Positions 24,488 to 33,051 are shown, numbered from the stretch's first letter. The stretch is DNA of 64,000 bases from Caulobacter segnis (GCF_019931575.1 NZ_CP082923.1:1550001-1614000); one strand, 5' to 3'. Notes: a model not told the origin generated them from the sequence alone. Program-made: numbers and translations.

Positions 24488-25883
24488 TCGCCGCGCCGGC
24501 GTCCTTGTCCAAGGCGAGATAGACCGGCAGGGCCAGCAAAGTCACCAGGCCGATCGCCACGAACGGCAGAGTGAAGCGGTCCGGCGTCAGGGCGCCGTCG
24601 GCGCCGCGCGCCAGGTGCAGCATGACGCCGCCGAAGCTGACGCCCAAGGCCAGGCCGACCTGCTGGGTCACGGCCGACAGGGTCGAGGCGGCGGCCGTCG
24701 AGGTCTCCGGCACGTCGGCATAGGCGATGGTGTTGGCGGCGATGAACTGGTTCGAGCGACAGAACCCGCCCAGGGTCAGGATCCCCATCATCAGCCACAT
24801 CGGCGTCGCCGGCGCGAAGAAGCCTGGCGCGGCCGTGAACAGCGCCGTCAGAGTGACGAATACCGTCAGCGCGGTGCGGAAGCCGAACCGCTTGAGGCCC
24901 GCCGCCGCGAACGGGCGGGCGACCAGCACGCCGACGCCGGTCGTCAGGGTGACGAAGCTGGCCTTCAGCGGGCTCCAGCCCAGGGCCACCTGCAACAGCA
25001 ACGGCATCAGGAACGGACTGGCGCCGATGCCCAGCCGCACCAGCGTCCCGCCCAGAAGACTGGCGCGGTAGGTCGGATAGCGCAGCAAGCTGAGGTCCAG
25101 GATCGGGCGGCCCGTGCGCTTGCAGATCCGCAAGTAGAGCAGGCCGCAGGCCAGGGACAGCGCCAGCAGCGCGACCTGGGCCCAAGGCGGCAGCAGGTCG
25201 ACGCCGGCGGTCTCGGCCACGACCACCAGGCCGCTGATCGCGAGGGCGGACAGCATGAAGCCGGGCGTGTCGAAGCGGCCAAGGTCTCGCTTGGGCTCGC
25301 TCCGGGGCACGAAGCGCATGACAGCGGTCATGCCCAGCAGGCCGACGGGCAGGTTGATATAGAAGATCCACGGCCAGTCGGCGACGCTGAGCACAAGCCC
25401 CGCGATCGGCGGGCCGATCAGCGGGCCCACCAGGGCGGGCATGGTGAACCAGCCCATGGCGGTCAGCAGCTTGTCCTTGGGCGTGGCGCTGACCACGATC
25501 AGCCGCGCCACCGGCGTCATCATCGCCCCGCCCAGGCCCTGGACGATCCGCGAGGCCACCAGGCCTTCGAGGTTCCGAGACAGGCCGCAGAGCGCTGACC
25601 CCAGCAGAAACACGATCATGGCCGACAGGAAGACCCGGCGCGCGCCGAACCGCTCGGCCGCCCAGCCGCTGGCCGGGGTGAAGACCGCCAGGGCCAGGAT
25701 GTAGGAGGTCAGGGCTAGCTTCAGGTGGATCGGGTCGACCGCGAAGGCGCGCGACAGGGTCGGCAGGGCGGTCGAGAGCGCCGTGGAGTCGATGAACTCC
25801 ATCAGAAGCGCGCTGGCCACCGCGATCGAGACGAGACGCGTCGACAGCGGGGAGGGGGAGGGCTCTGAAGGCGGCTCGGACAC
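24462..25883 (-). CDS. MFS transporter, DHA2/EmrB-type drug efflux pump
   Basis: A 473-residue protein with about 14 hydrophobic segments. Family marks are MEFIDSTALSTALPTLSRAF at the first helix (the DHA2 D-x-T-xx-x-ALP motif), GWAAERFGARRVFL between helices 2 and 3, and RIVQGLGGAMMTPVARLIVV. It would export drugs or metabolites across the inner membrane using proton motive force. No EmrA-type adaptor gene is adjacent. The 5' end is close to the divergent secreted protein gene at 25979, so the two share a short promoter region. Confidence 0.9.
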   Translation of the reverse strand: MSEPPSEPSPSPLSTRLVSIAVASALLMEFIDSTALSTALPTLSRAFAVDPIHLKLALTSYILALAVFTPASGWAAERFGARRVFLSAMIVFLLGSALCGLSRNLEGLVASRIVQGLGGAMMTPVARLIVVSATPKDKLLTAMGWFTMPALVGPLIGPPIAGLVLSVADWPWIFYINLPVGLLGMTAVMRFVPRSEPKRDLGRFDTPGFMLSALAISGLVVVAETAGVDLLPPWAQVALLALSLACGLLYLRICKRTGRPILDLSLLRYPTYRASLLGGTLVRLGIGASPFLMPLLLQVALGWSPLKASFVTLTTGVGVLVARPFAAAGLKRFGFRTALTVFVTLTALFTAAPGFFAPATPMWLMMGILTLGGFCRSNQFIAANTIAYADVPETSTAAASTLSAVTQQVGLALGVSFGGVMLHLARGADGALTPDRFTLPFVAIGLVTLLALPVYLALDKDAGAAISGRSRTA

Positions 25884-25978
25884 GAGGGGGCTTTACGCCG
25901 ATGGCGCGCGGGGGTCCAGACGCGCGCCGGTCACATCCTTTCAAGACCGAAACAGCCGGGGCGGCGAAGCTCCGCGCC

Positions 25979-27136
25979 ATGAACCGACGCCAGCTTTTCC
26001 TCACCGCCGCCGCGCTCTCCTTGAGTGGACTGGCGGCTGTTTCCGCCTCTCCGGTCCTGGCCGCGCCGATCCGCACCCGGTGGACGGTCAGCCTGTCCGA
26101 GGGTTTCGACGCCCTGTGCTTCCTGGGGCCGCTGTCGGGCAAGGACTTCTACGCCCGCTACTACAAGGACGAACTGGCGCAGATCCTGCCGCGCATGCCC
26201 AAGGCGGCGATGGCGGCGATGGCCAGCCTGCAGGCCGAGGCCGACAAGGAAAGCCAGCTGCTGGGGCCGGGCCTCTGCACCCTGATGTCGGGCGGGCCGA
26301 CCGAGACGCTGGACGCGGTGATCGCCGCCCTCGACGCGGCCGAGACGGCGCTGCTGCCGGCCTACAAGGCCAGCGCCTACTGGGACGCCAAGGACTGGGA
26401 TCAGTTCGTTGCCCGCCGGCCGCGCCTGCGGCTGGTGCTGGACGGCCTGCGCCAGGCGGGCTTCCCGGACCTGCGCCGACGGATGCTGGCCCCGACGGCC
26501 GAGACCCGCCTGCCGGCCCTGCGCCAGACGCTGGCCGGCTATGACGTGATCGCCGAGCAGGAGCGCCTGCTGGGCCGGTCGCTGGACGCCTCGCTGGAGA
26601 TCGTCCTGCTGTGGTTCAACAAGCCCCATGGCATCCGCGTGCAGGGGCAGCGCTTCATCACCGGCATCGCCTGGCCCGACGAGATCGTGTTGCGCAACGC
26701 CGCCCACGAGGTGCTGCATCCGCCGTTCCCGATGGATGGCCCTGCCGCCAAGGCGGCGCTGGCGGTGCTGGAGAAGGACGCGCTGCTGACCAGGATCGTC
26801 GCCGAGCACGACCCGGCCTTCGGCTACAACAGCCTGGAGGGTTTGCTCAACGAAGACATGGTCGAGGCGCTGGAGCAGATCGTCAGCGAGCGCCTGGGCT
26901 TCGCGGTCGAACCGCATACGCGCTGGGAGCAGGCCGACGATGGGATGCACGTGCTGGCGGCGGGGCTGTACGGCCTGCTGAAGGCCGACGGCTATGATCG
27001 GACGGGCGGCGACATCGAGGCCTGGACGATCGCCGCGGCCAGGAGCGGCAAGCTCTCGCCCGCCAGCCTGCACGCCAAGGCGGCCGAGGTGACCCGGCGG
27101 CCGGTCGATCAGCTCTGGCCGTTGAAGAAGGCCTGA
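25979..27136 (+). CDS. Exported protein with an HExxH motif (putative zinc metallopeptidase)
   Basis: I do not recognise this 385-residue family. It starts with a signal sequence (RRQLFLTAAALSLSGLAAVSASPVLAA) with a Tat-like RRQLF. Helical, Ala/Leu-rich sequence fills most of it. Near residue 242 lies RNAAHEVLHPPF, an HExxH zincin motif, and Glu-rich segments follow (GLLNEDMVEALEQIVSER, about residue 300), which could supply the third ligand of a gluzincin. This suggests a periplasmic metallopeptidase; direct evidence is only the motif. The ATG at 25979 is taken because it begins the signal peptide. Confidence 0.65.
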   Translation: MNRRQLFLTAAALSLSGLAAVSASPVLAAPIRTRWTVSLSEGFDALCFLGPLSGKDFYARYYKDELAQILPRMPKAAMAAMASLQAEADKESQLLGPGLCTLMSGGPTETLDAVIAALDAAETALLPAYKASAYWDAKDWDQFVARRPRLRLVLDGLRQAGFPDLRRRMLAPTAETRLPALRQTLAGYDVIAEQERLLGRSLDASLEIVLLWFNKPHGIRVQGQRFITGIAWPDEIVLRNAAHEVLHPPFPMDGPAAKAALAVLEKDALLTRIVAEHDPAFGYNSLEGLLNEDMVEALEQIVSERLGFAVEPHTRWEQADDGMHVLAAGLYGLLKADGYDRTGGDIEAWTIAAARSGKLSPASLHAKAAEVTRRPVDQLWPLKKA

Positions 27137-27148
27137 GGGCGGTTGTTC

Positions 27149-27295
27149 CTAGTGGCCCGGCCTGGGCTCGAAGGTGCGCTTTTCCTTCATCTTCACGCAG
27201 TCCTTGTCAGGCTTCTGACCGTGCTGGGCCTTGGGCTCCGACTTCGGGAAGCAGAGGCCCTGCATGGGGTTCTGGTTCTGAAAGCCGCTCGTCAT
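27149..27295 (-). CDS. Small basic protein of 48 residues
   Basis: A short frame starts at ATG 27295 with a GGGAGAAG Shine-Dalgarno about 2-4 nt upstream and reads MTSGFQNQNPMQGLCFPKS, continuing with Lys-rich KPDKDCVKMKEKRTFEPRPG before the stop. It is polar, rich in Gln, Lys and Pro, with two Cys, and has no membrane segment. It lies between the metallopeptidase-like gene and a transglutaminase-like gene. Sensible amino-acid composition and a ribosome site support it, but I do not know the family. Confidence 0.6.
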   Translation of the reverse strand: MTSGFQNQNPMQGLCFPKSEPKAQHGQKPDKDCVKMKEKRTFEPRPGH

Positions 27296-27322
27296 GCTTC
27301 TTCTCCCGTACGCTTCAGACTA

Positions 27323-28198
27323 TCACGCCGCGCGATCGATTTCGTCGACCAAACGCACGTCCACGGAGACGTGAAGACGCGAGGTCCCGGGATCGCCGAT
27401 GATCGCGCCCGAGACGGGTAACGCCTGGGCGGGGGTCCGGGTGGCGGCCACGCGGATCAGGTCGGGCGACTCGACGAGGCCGTTGGTGGGGTCGAATTCC
27501 AGCCAGCCCAGGTCCGGCAGGAACACCTCGCACCAGGCGTGGGTCGCGCCAGCCCCGCGGATCTGGGTCCCGGGCGAATGGATGTAGCCCGTGGCGAACA
27601 GGGCCGCGTAACCCAGACGGCGCAGGCCCTCGACCATCAGCCAGGCCAGGTCGCGGCAGGCGCCGCTGCGCTTCCGCAGGGTCTCGACGGGGGTCTGGAC
27701 GCCCTGCTCGTGGCGGGTGCGATATTCGAACTGCTGGTGGATCAGCTCGTTGACGCGCAGCAGGAAGGCCAGGGCCGGCTCGTCGCGATGGGCCTGCAGG
27801 CCGCGCAGCCAGCGCAGCAGCACCGCGCCCTCGTCGTCGGTGACGGGGGCGATGAACGGCTCCAGGGTCGCGCGGTCCTCGCGGGAGTAGACGATCGGCG
27901 TCAGGGTGTCGGGGTTCTCGACCCGCTGCGGGACCAGCGGGGCGGGATAGCGGTCGATGACCAGCTCGCTGGCCACCCGCATGGCGTCAGACTTGCCGTC
28001 GGGCTGGAAAATGCAGATGCAGTTGCCGTTGGCGTCGTAGCTCCAGCGCGTGCCGCCGGGCGGAAACAGGCGGAGCGAGGCCTCGACGATGCGCAGCGCG
28101 TGGCTGTCGCGCGGCCGGATCATCAGCCGCTGCGGTCCGAACCGCACCGGCCGTTCATAGTAGTACCGGGTCTCGTGAAGAATCCGCAGCCGTCCCAT
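27323..28198 (-). CDS. Cytoplasmic transglutaminase-like protein (bacterial transglutaminase N-terminal type)
   Basis: A 291-residue protein with the bacterial transglutaminase-like N-terminal region (RILHETRYYYERPVRFGPQRLMIRPRD) and a transglutaminase core. The triad is Cys in RKRSGACRDLAWLMVEGLR (about residue 183), His in GATHAWCEVFLPDLGW and Asp in EFDPTNG. There is no signal peptide. Relatives often sit with alpha-E and ATP-grasp proteins; neither is adjacent here. It follows the TetR gene on the same strand with 44 bp between, so it may be under the same control. The substrate is unknown. Confidence 0.88.
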   Translation of the reverse strand: MGRLRILHETRYYYERPVRFGPQRLMIRPRDSHALRIVEASLRLFPPGGTRWSYDANGNCICIFQPDGKSDAMRVASELVIDRYPAPLVPQRVENPDTLTPIVYSREDRATLEPFIAPVTDDEGAVLLRWLRGLQAHRDEPALAFLLRVNELIHQQFEYRTRHEQGVQTPVETLRKRSGACRDLAWLMVEGLRRLGYAALFATGYIHSPGTQIRGAGATHAWCEVFLPDLGWLEFDPTNGLVESPDLIRVAATRTPAQALPVSGAIIGDPGTSRLHVSVDVRLVDEIDRAA

Positions 28199-28242
28199 GC
28201 CGGAGCCTCAACGCGCCGGCATGGCCCAGGTTCCGGGAAGCC

Positions 28243-28908
28243 TCAGGCGCGGAAGCCGGCCTCGGCGAAGGACAGCATGCGCTCCAGCAGGGCGACGACG
28301 TCGGCCTCGCTGGTCTGGCCTTCCGACAGCACGTTCAGGCGGTCGAACTCGGCGAAGCGGTTGTTGTGCAGCATGCCCAGGGTGAAGTGCAGCCGCCAGT
28401 AGACCTCTTCCGGCGACAGGTCCGGGCGGGCGCGCAGCAGGGCGTCGGAGAAGCGGCGCAGGTGCGAGACGTCGGTCTTCAGCACCTGGCGGATCTCGTC
28501 GGTGCCCTCGCTGCGGGCGCGGATCACGAACTGCAGCGAGATGCGGCGCTCGTGGTCGGGCGCCAGCCAGCGCAGGGGCGGGGTCAGGAGGGCGGCCAGG
28601 ATATCGCGCAGCGACGGGGTCCCGCCGCTGCGGTCGTTGGCCTCGTGCAGCATCTTGGCCCGCTCGCGGTTGAGCTCGGCCGTGCGGCGCTTGAAGATTT
28701 CGAACAGCAGCGCGTCCTTGGACCCGAAGTGGTAGTTCACCGAGGCCAGGTTCACGCCGGCGGCGGCGGTGATGTCGCGCACCGACACGTTCTGGAAGCC
28801 GTGAAGCGCGAACAGGCGCTCGGCGGCGACGAAGACCAGGTTCTTGGTGGCGGCTTCGGTCTCGGCGGCCTCGACTTCTTGCGAGGCGGCGTCGGTGGTC
28901 GGACTCAC
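28243..28908 (-). CDS. TetR/AcrR-family transcriptional regulator
   Basis: A 221-residue repressor. The N-terminal HTH is AAERLFALHGFQNVSVRDITAAAGVNLASVNYHFGSKDALLFEIF (about residues 28-72), the classical TetR pattern with the conserved YHFGSK. The C-terminal ligand domain resembles the CerR/YttP-like group. A palindrome CCGTA-N9-TACGG 18 bp upstream of its start (28926-28944) is a candidate operator, so it may repress itself and the divergent gene at 29041. The effector is unknown. Confidence 0.9.
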   Translation of the reverse strand: MSPTTDAASQEVEAAETEAATKNLVFVAAERLFALHGFQNVSVRDITAAAGVNLASVNYHFGSKDALLFEIFKRRTAELNRERAKMLHEANDRSGGTPSLRDILAALLTPPLRWLAPDHERRISLQFVIRARSEGTDEIRQVLKTDVSHLRRFSDALLRARPDLSPEEVYWRLHFTLGMLHNNRFAEFDRLNVLSEGQTSEADVVALLERMLSFAEAGFRA

Positions 28909-28925
28909 TACGTATTCCCCTTTAC

Positions 28926-28944
28926 CCGTAGGGAACTCTTACGG
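28926..28944. promoter_or_regulatory. Candidate TetR operator
   Basis: Inverted arms CCGTA and TACGG separated by 9 bp lie between the tetR start (28908) and the divergent gene start (29041). A second, weaker inverted pair TTCCC/GGGAA overlaps the left side. Position and symmetry are suggestive only. Confidence 0.35.
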
Positions 28945-29040
28945 CTGTTCGAATTTGGCGCAAGCGTCAAGATCACCGCCGGTGGCGTATGACCGCGTTC
29001 GCGTTTAGGCTTTTCGCGGCGAATGCGCGGGGAGCGGGCA

Positions 29041-29562
29041 ATGATCGGCATGCTGACGGCCTTGATGCTGCTGGCGGGGCAGGCGGCTCCTCAAGGGGCG
29101 GCGCCGGCGCCGACCGAGCCGAGCGCGTCGTCCAAGGTCGATTCCGTGACGATCACCGCGCCCGGCCAGAAGGCGGCGCCGCTTCCGAAATGGTCGACGC
29201 GGATCGAGGGGATCGGCTGGCCCTATCTGGGCGTGGGCGAGGACAAGGGGATCATCACCTTCGCCAAGACCGGCAAGACGCCCGCCGGCCGGGCCTGGCA
29301 GCGCGTCTGGGTGCGCCATGAGTTCCGCGCCCCGCGGACCGAGGCCGGCCTGACCTTTCGCTCCGAACGCATGGCGCAGGACGTCGATTGCCAGGCCCGG
29401 GCCTTCCGCAGCCTGGCGGTCTATCGCTATCCCGAGAACAACCTGAAGGGCGCGGAGACGGCCTATGCGTTCGAGGAGCGCGGCTGGACGAAGCCCGAGC
29501 CCGGCGCCTTCGACGAGAGCGTGATCGAGGCCGCCTGCATGAAGCCCCTGGCGGCGGGCTAG
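29041..29562 (+). CDS. Exported protein resembling surface-adhesin protein E
   Basis: A 173-residue protein with a short signal sequence (MIGMLTALMLLAGQAAPQGA) and Pro/Ala linker. The rest has the layout of the adhesin-E-like domain: a Trp strand (RVWVRHEF), a Cys in AQDVDCQARAFRSLAVYRY, then a C-terminal segment with PGAFDESVIEAACMKPL containing the second Cys. Two Cys probably form a disulfide in the periplasm. A GGGGAG site precedes the ATG. Its 3' end overlaps the convergent gene by 4 bp. The function is unknown. Confidence 0.65.
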   Translation: MIGMLTALMLLAGQAAPQGAAPAPTEPSASSKVDSVTITAPGQKAAPLPKWSTRIEGIGWPYLGVGEDKGIITFAKTGKTPAGRAWQRVWVRHEFRAPRTEAGLTFRSERMAQDVDCQARAFRSLAVYRYPENNLKGAETAYAFEERGWTKPEPGAFDESVIEAACMKPLAAG

Positions 29563-30053
29563 CGGCGCACGACCTGGCGCTGCTGGACCTTGGGGTCGAC
29601 CGCCAGGTTCCAGAGGTAGACCTGCCGGGCCTTGGACCCGGGCGACAGGGACCTCAGTTCCCGCACCTGGTCCTTGGTGAGACGGAAGCGGCGATAGCCG
29701 CGTTCGCCCAGACATTTGGCCAGCGGCTCCTGCAACTGGCTGGAGATTTCTCGCCAGGGCCGGGTCATGCGTTGCGGATTGGGGGCGGCGGCGTCGACCA
29801 TCTCGCGCGTCGGCATGTCGACGTCCTTCTCGGCGTCGGGGATCACGATGTTGCTGGTGAAGACGAGGTCGACAAGCGGGTACTCCACCGACGCGTCCTG
29901 CCCCACGCGATAGGCGCATTCGACCGCGTCGGTGCGGTACTGCAGGAACGAGACGCCCGGCTGGCCCCAGCTCTCGTCGCCCCGTTGGCGCTGGGCCAGG
30001 GCTGGCTGGGCGACCAGGATGGCGGTCACGGCGAGCAGGGCGAGGCGGGACAT
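29559..30053 (-). CDS. Hypothetical exported protein
   Basis: A 164-residue protein with a clear signal peptide (MSRLALLAVTAILVAQPALAQ) and a basic C-terminal half (KARQVYLWNLAVDPKVQQRQVVRR). Two Cys (VECAYRVG and LAKCLGERGYRRFRL) may pair. The GERGYRRFRLT segment is reminiscent of small alphaproteobacterial secreted proteins, but I cannot name a family. It overlaps the end of the convergent adhesin-E-like gene by 4 bp; its own promoter should lie in the 60 bp before the glycosyltransferase stop. Confidence 0.6.
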   Translation of the reverse strand: MSRLALLAVTAILVAQPALAQRQRGDESWGQPGVSFLQYRTDAVECAYRVGQDASVEYPLVDLVFTSNIVIPDAEKDVDMPTREMVDAAAPNPQRMTRPWREISSQLQEPLAKCLGERGYRRFRLTKDQVRELRSLSPGSKARQVYLWNLAVDPKVQQRQVVRR

Positions 30054-30113
30054 GGGACGCTCTCCGGCGGTTCGCGTCCAGAGATAGCGGTAACGCGGTT
30101 CGCCGAGAAGCCG

Positions 30114-31073
30114 TCAGCCGGCGATCGGGGCCAGGCGCTCGACCGGACGGCCCATCTGACCCCGGCGCAGCTGGCGCAGCAGCGGTCGGCCGACGGCCAC
30201 GCCCAGGATCAGCGGAGCCAGGGCCAAGGCCAAGGCCTTGCGGCGCTTGCTATCGGCGCGCTTGAGGAAGTAGCGGACCAGGCCGCGACCCTTGTGCCAC
30301 TCGACGACCAGGGGGTTTTCCTTGCTGGTCGAGCCGACGTGGACGATGCGGGCGTCGGGCTGGAAGAGCACGGAGCCGCCTTGCTTGCGCGCGCGCCAGC
30401 ACAGGTCGATGTCCTCGACGTGCAGGAAGTAGCCTTCGTCGAAGCCGCCCAGCACGTGGAAGTCGGCCGCCGACATGTAGAAGCAGGCGCCCGAGATCGT
30501 AGGGGTGTCCACCGGGTAGGGCGGCGGGGGCTCACCCTCCCGGTGGATCTCGAAGCGGCGCAGCGGGGGCAGGGTGGCGCTAAGCTTCGAGAGGGTAAGC
30601 AGGGTCGTGACGGGCGTGATCTCGCCGCGTCGCGCGCCCCGCTGTTCTGTGCCGTCCGTGTTGAACACCCGCGCCCCGATGATGCAGGGCGAGGGGCGAT
30701 CGCGCGCGGCGTCGGCGAGGGCCGCGATCGCGCCGGGGGTCAGGAAGGCGTCGGGATTGAGGAAGACAAGGGCCTCGCCCTTGGCGGCGGCCGCGCCCAG
30801 GTTGGCGGCGCGGGCGAAGCCGATATTGCCCAGGCCCTGCAGCAGACGCACGCGAGGCTCGCGTCGGGCCAGCTCGCGCAGCCAGGCCGCGTCGGCCAGG
30901 GACGAGCCGTTGTCGACGATGATGAACTCCTCGACCCGGGGTTCGGCCAGGACGTGGCGTACGCTCTCCATCAGGGCGGGACCGGTCATGTAGACGACCA
31001 TCACCAGCGACAGGCGCGGCGTGATCGCTAAAGCGGCGGCCCTGGAATGGGCGGGGTCGATCGAAACGTACAT
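30114..31073 (-). CDS. Family 2 glycosyltransferase
   Basis: A 319-residue GT-A glycosyltransferase of the rhamnosyltransferase-like GT2 group. Visible are LSLVMVVYMTGPALMESVRHVL, the nucleotide-binding IIVDNGSSLADAAWL, NIGFARAANLGA, VFLNPDAFL (metal-binding region) and DEGYFLHVEDIDLCWRARKQG near residue 225, the acceptor and catalytic-base region. The C-terminal end has a basic, hydrophobic helix. The ATG at 31073 is chosen over longer frames that cross the AT-rich regulatory region. Its start lies 23 bp from one repeat of a pair that also flanks the divergent XRE regulator. Confidence 0.88.
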   Translation of the reverse strand: MYVSIDPAHSRAAALAITPRLSLVMVVYMTGPALMESVRHVLAEPRVEEFIIVDNGSSLADAAWLRELARREPRVRLLQGLGNIGFARAANLGAAAAKGEALVFLNPDAFLTPGAIAALADAARDRPSPCIIGARVFNTDGTEQRGARRGEITPVTTLLTLSKLSATLPPLRRFEIHREGEPPPPYPVDTPTISGACFYMSAADFHVLGGFDEGYFLHVEDIDLCWRARKQGGSVLFQPDARIVHVGSTSKENPLVVEWHKGRGLVRYFLKRADSKRRKALALALAPLILGVAVGRPLLRQLRRGQMGRPVERLAPIAG

Positions 31074-31228
31074 GCGTCTGCTTCGTTCAAAATAGTTGCG
31101 TAAAAACTGTATGTGGAATGATGATGGTCCGCAAGGCCTCGCGAGCGGCCGACATTCGATTGTTGCGTTTTTATGCAATGTGTAACAACTAGGGAGCGCC
31201 CGCTGGTGGGCGCGGAAGCGGCTGTGCG
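31074..31228. promoter_or_regulatory. AT-rich divergent control region with an inverted pair of TTGC(G/A)TAAAAAC
   Basis: Between the glycosyltransferase and the XRE regulator, TTGCGTAAAAAC (31096-31107, plus) and TTGCATAAAAAC (31178..31167, minus) form an inverted pair separated by 59 bp. The right copy sits in a longer palindrome (TTGCgtttttatGCAA). The sequence is far more AT-rich than its surroundings. It is a natural operator for the adjacent regulator; binding is inferred. Confidence 0.45.
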
Positions 31229-31576
31229 ATGTCAAGAACGGCGATGAATCCCGCCAAGGCGGCGTTGACCAAGTCCCTTCGTCGCGAGGCGGGGCGCTGG
31301 CTGAAGGCCGCGCGCGAGGCCGCGGGCCTCACCCAGGCCGAGCTGGCGGAGAAGACGGGCCTGCGATACTACACCTTCGTTTCCCAGGTGGAGAACGGTC
31401 TCGGACGCGTGCCGATCGAGGCTCAGGCCGTCTGGGCCGAAAGCCTGGGACTTGATCCAGGGCCTTTCGCCCGCACATTGCTGAGATATTACGAGCCCGA
31501 ACTGCATCGCTTGCTGTTCGACGGCCTGACCGAGGAGGTCGAGCCGATCGCCACCGAGCGGGCCGCGCAGGCCTGA
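31229..31576 (+). CDS. XRE-family helix-turn-helix regulator
   Basis: A 115-residue protein with a Cro/CI-type HTH: LRREAGRWLKAAREAAGLTQAELAEKTGLRYYTFVSQVENGLGRVP (about residues 17-62), in which GLTQAELAEKTG is helix 2-3. The C-terminal tail is acidic. ATG at 31229 and at 31244 are both possible. It is followed 11 bp later by the RTX-like gene, so they are an operon. The inverted repeats upstream suggest autoregulation and control of the divergent glycosyltransferase. Confidence 0.88.
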   Translation: MSRTAMNPAKAALTKSLRREAGRWLKAAREAAGLTQAELAEKTGLRYYTFVSQVENGLGRVPIEAQAVWAESLGLDPGPFARTLLRYYEPELHRLLFDGLTEEVEPIATERAAQA

Positions 31577-31587
31577 CGAGACGATAG

Positions 31588-33039
31588 ATGGGTGAGATCC
31601 TAGCCTTCAGCCCGCGGCCGCCGGCCAGCGACTGGTCCGCCAACGAGCGGGGCCTGCTGATGCTGCTCACCCAGCAGCTCGCCGCGACCTATGGCGAGGT
31701 CGACGGCGTGTTCGGCCAGACCGATTCCGGCGATCCCTGGTACGTGGTCACCGACGCCAACCAGGACGTGCTGGTCCACATCGCCCGCATCGACGGCCAG
31801 TTCGTGGTGCACGACGCGGCCGTCGACATGTTCCATCAGGTCGGCAGCCTGTGGGGCGCCCTGCGCCAGGTGCTGACCTCCAACATCGACGACCAGGGCG
31901 GCGTGGTCGTGGCCTTCAACCCGTCCAGCCGCGAGGCGCAGTCCTTCCTGTCGCTGGTCATCGCCGTGGGCCTCTATCTGGAGCTTCGCGGCGTCGAGCT
32001 GGGCGAGGCCGGCCGCCTGAACTTCGAGAACCTGCCGCGTGTCGACGACCCGGCGATCGAAGGCGTGGCCTCCAAGCTGATCGCGGCCCTGAACCTCGAG
32101 GCGGACCGCACCCAGGACCATCCGGCGGCGTCGGTCGCCGCCGGCGCCGTGTCGGGCCAGGTCGCCAGCGCGCCGCCGGCGAAGTCCGTCGTCGTCGAGG
32201 GCGTCGCCGTCGAGACCCTGGCGCAGGGCCACGATGGCCTGGCGCCGGTTCAGGTGTCGCATCTCGCGCAGGCCGAGGCTTCGCCGTCCCCGACCCCTTC
32301 CGCCTCGCCCGACTCGGCGCCGCAGGCCGAGGAGGCCCGTGAAGGCCTGTACGAGCTGACGATCACCGGGGGGAGCGACATCGCCGCGCCCGGGACCGGC
32401 TTGACCGGCGCCAAGTACACGATGGCCGGTACGGCCGGCGACGACGTTCTGGTCGGCACGGCCGAGGGCGACACGATCGCCGCCGGCGCGGGCGACGACT
32501 ATGTGGACGGCGGCGGCGCCCAGAAGGGGCAGATCGATCGCATCGACGGCGGCGCGGGCGACGATCGCATCGTCATGAACGCCCGGGTCGTGGCCTCCGG
32601 CAGCGCGGGCGCCGACACCTTCCTGATCTCGGCCAACGAGCCGACCAGCAAGGCCGAGATGCTGCTGGGCGTGGTGCTCGACTATTCGGCCGCCAGGGGC
32701 GACCACCTCGCCGTTCTCGGCAGGGGCCAGATGACGGTCGTGAGCACGGCCACGGTCAGCGACGTCCTGGCTGTCCAGGGCGCGACTCTGGGCGAGGCGA
32801 CGGCCAGCCAGGTGGCCGACGTGAACACCGCCGTGGCCGGCACGCGCGTCGGGTTCGACCTGAACGGCGACGGTGCCGAGGACGTCTTCATCCTGCTGGG
32901 CGGCGCGACGACCTCGAACTTCAAGATCGGCGCGACGATCGCCAATGACCACGCCGAGGTGAAGGTGCCCCTGGTCGGCCAGGCGTCGACCGCCGACATC
33001 AGCGGTCACGCGGGCGATCCGCCCGCGACCACGCACTAA
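31588..33039 (+). CDS. RTX-like calcium-binding repeat protein of unknown function
   Basis: A 483-residue protein. The first 170 residues (SANERGLLMLLTQQLAATYGEVDGVFG onward) form a mixed domain I do not recognise. A Ser/Pro/Ala-rich linker runs to about 245. Then comes the RTX nonapeptide block GTAGDDVLVGTAEGDTIAAG, AGDDYVDGGG and DGGAGDDRIVM (about 280-335), which binds calcium in parallel beta-rolls. A late DLNGDGAEDVF loop is EF-hand-like. No Sec signal is visible, so secretion by type 1 export or cytoplasmic residence are both open. It is co-transcribed with the XRE regulator. Confidence 0.75.
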   Translation: MGEILAFSPRPPASDWSANERGLLMLLTQQLAATYGEVDGVFGQTDSGDPWYVVTDANQDVLVHIARIDGQFVVHDAAVDMFHQVGSLWGALRQVLTSNIDDQGGVVVAFNPSSREAQSFLSLVIAVGLYLELRGVELGEAGRLNFENLPRVDDPAIEGVASKLIAALNLEADRTQDHPAASVAAGAVSGQVASAPPAKSVVVEGVAVETLAQGHDGLAPVQVSHLAQAEASPSPTPSASPDSAPQAEEAREGLYELTITGGSDIAAPGTGLTGAKYTMAGTAGDDVLVGTAEGDTIAAGAGDDYVDGGGAQKGQIDRIDGGAGDDRIVMNARVVASGSAGADTFLISANEPTSKAEMLLGVVLDYSAARGDHLAVLGRGQMTVVSTATVSDVLAVQGATLGEATASQVADVNTAVAGTRVGFDLNGDGAEDVFILLGGATTSNFKIGATIANDHAEVKVPLVGQASTADISGHAGDPPATTH

Positions 33040-33051
33040 GCCGCTGAGCCT

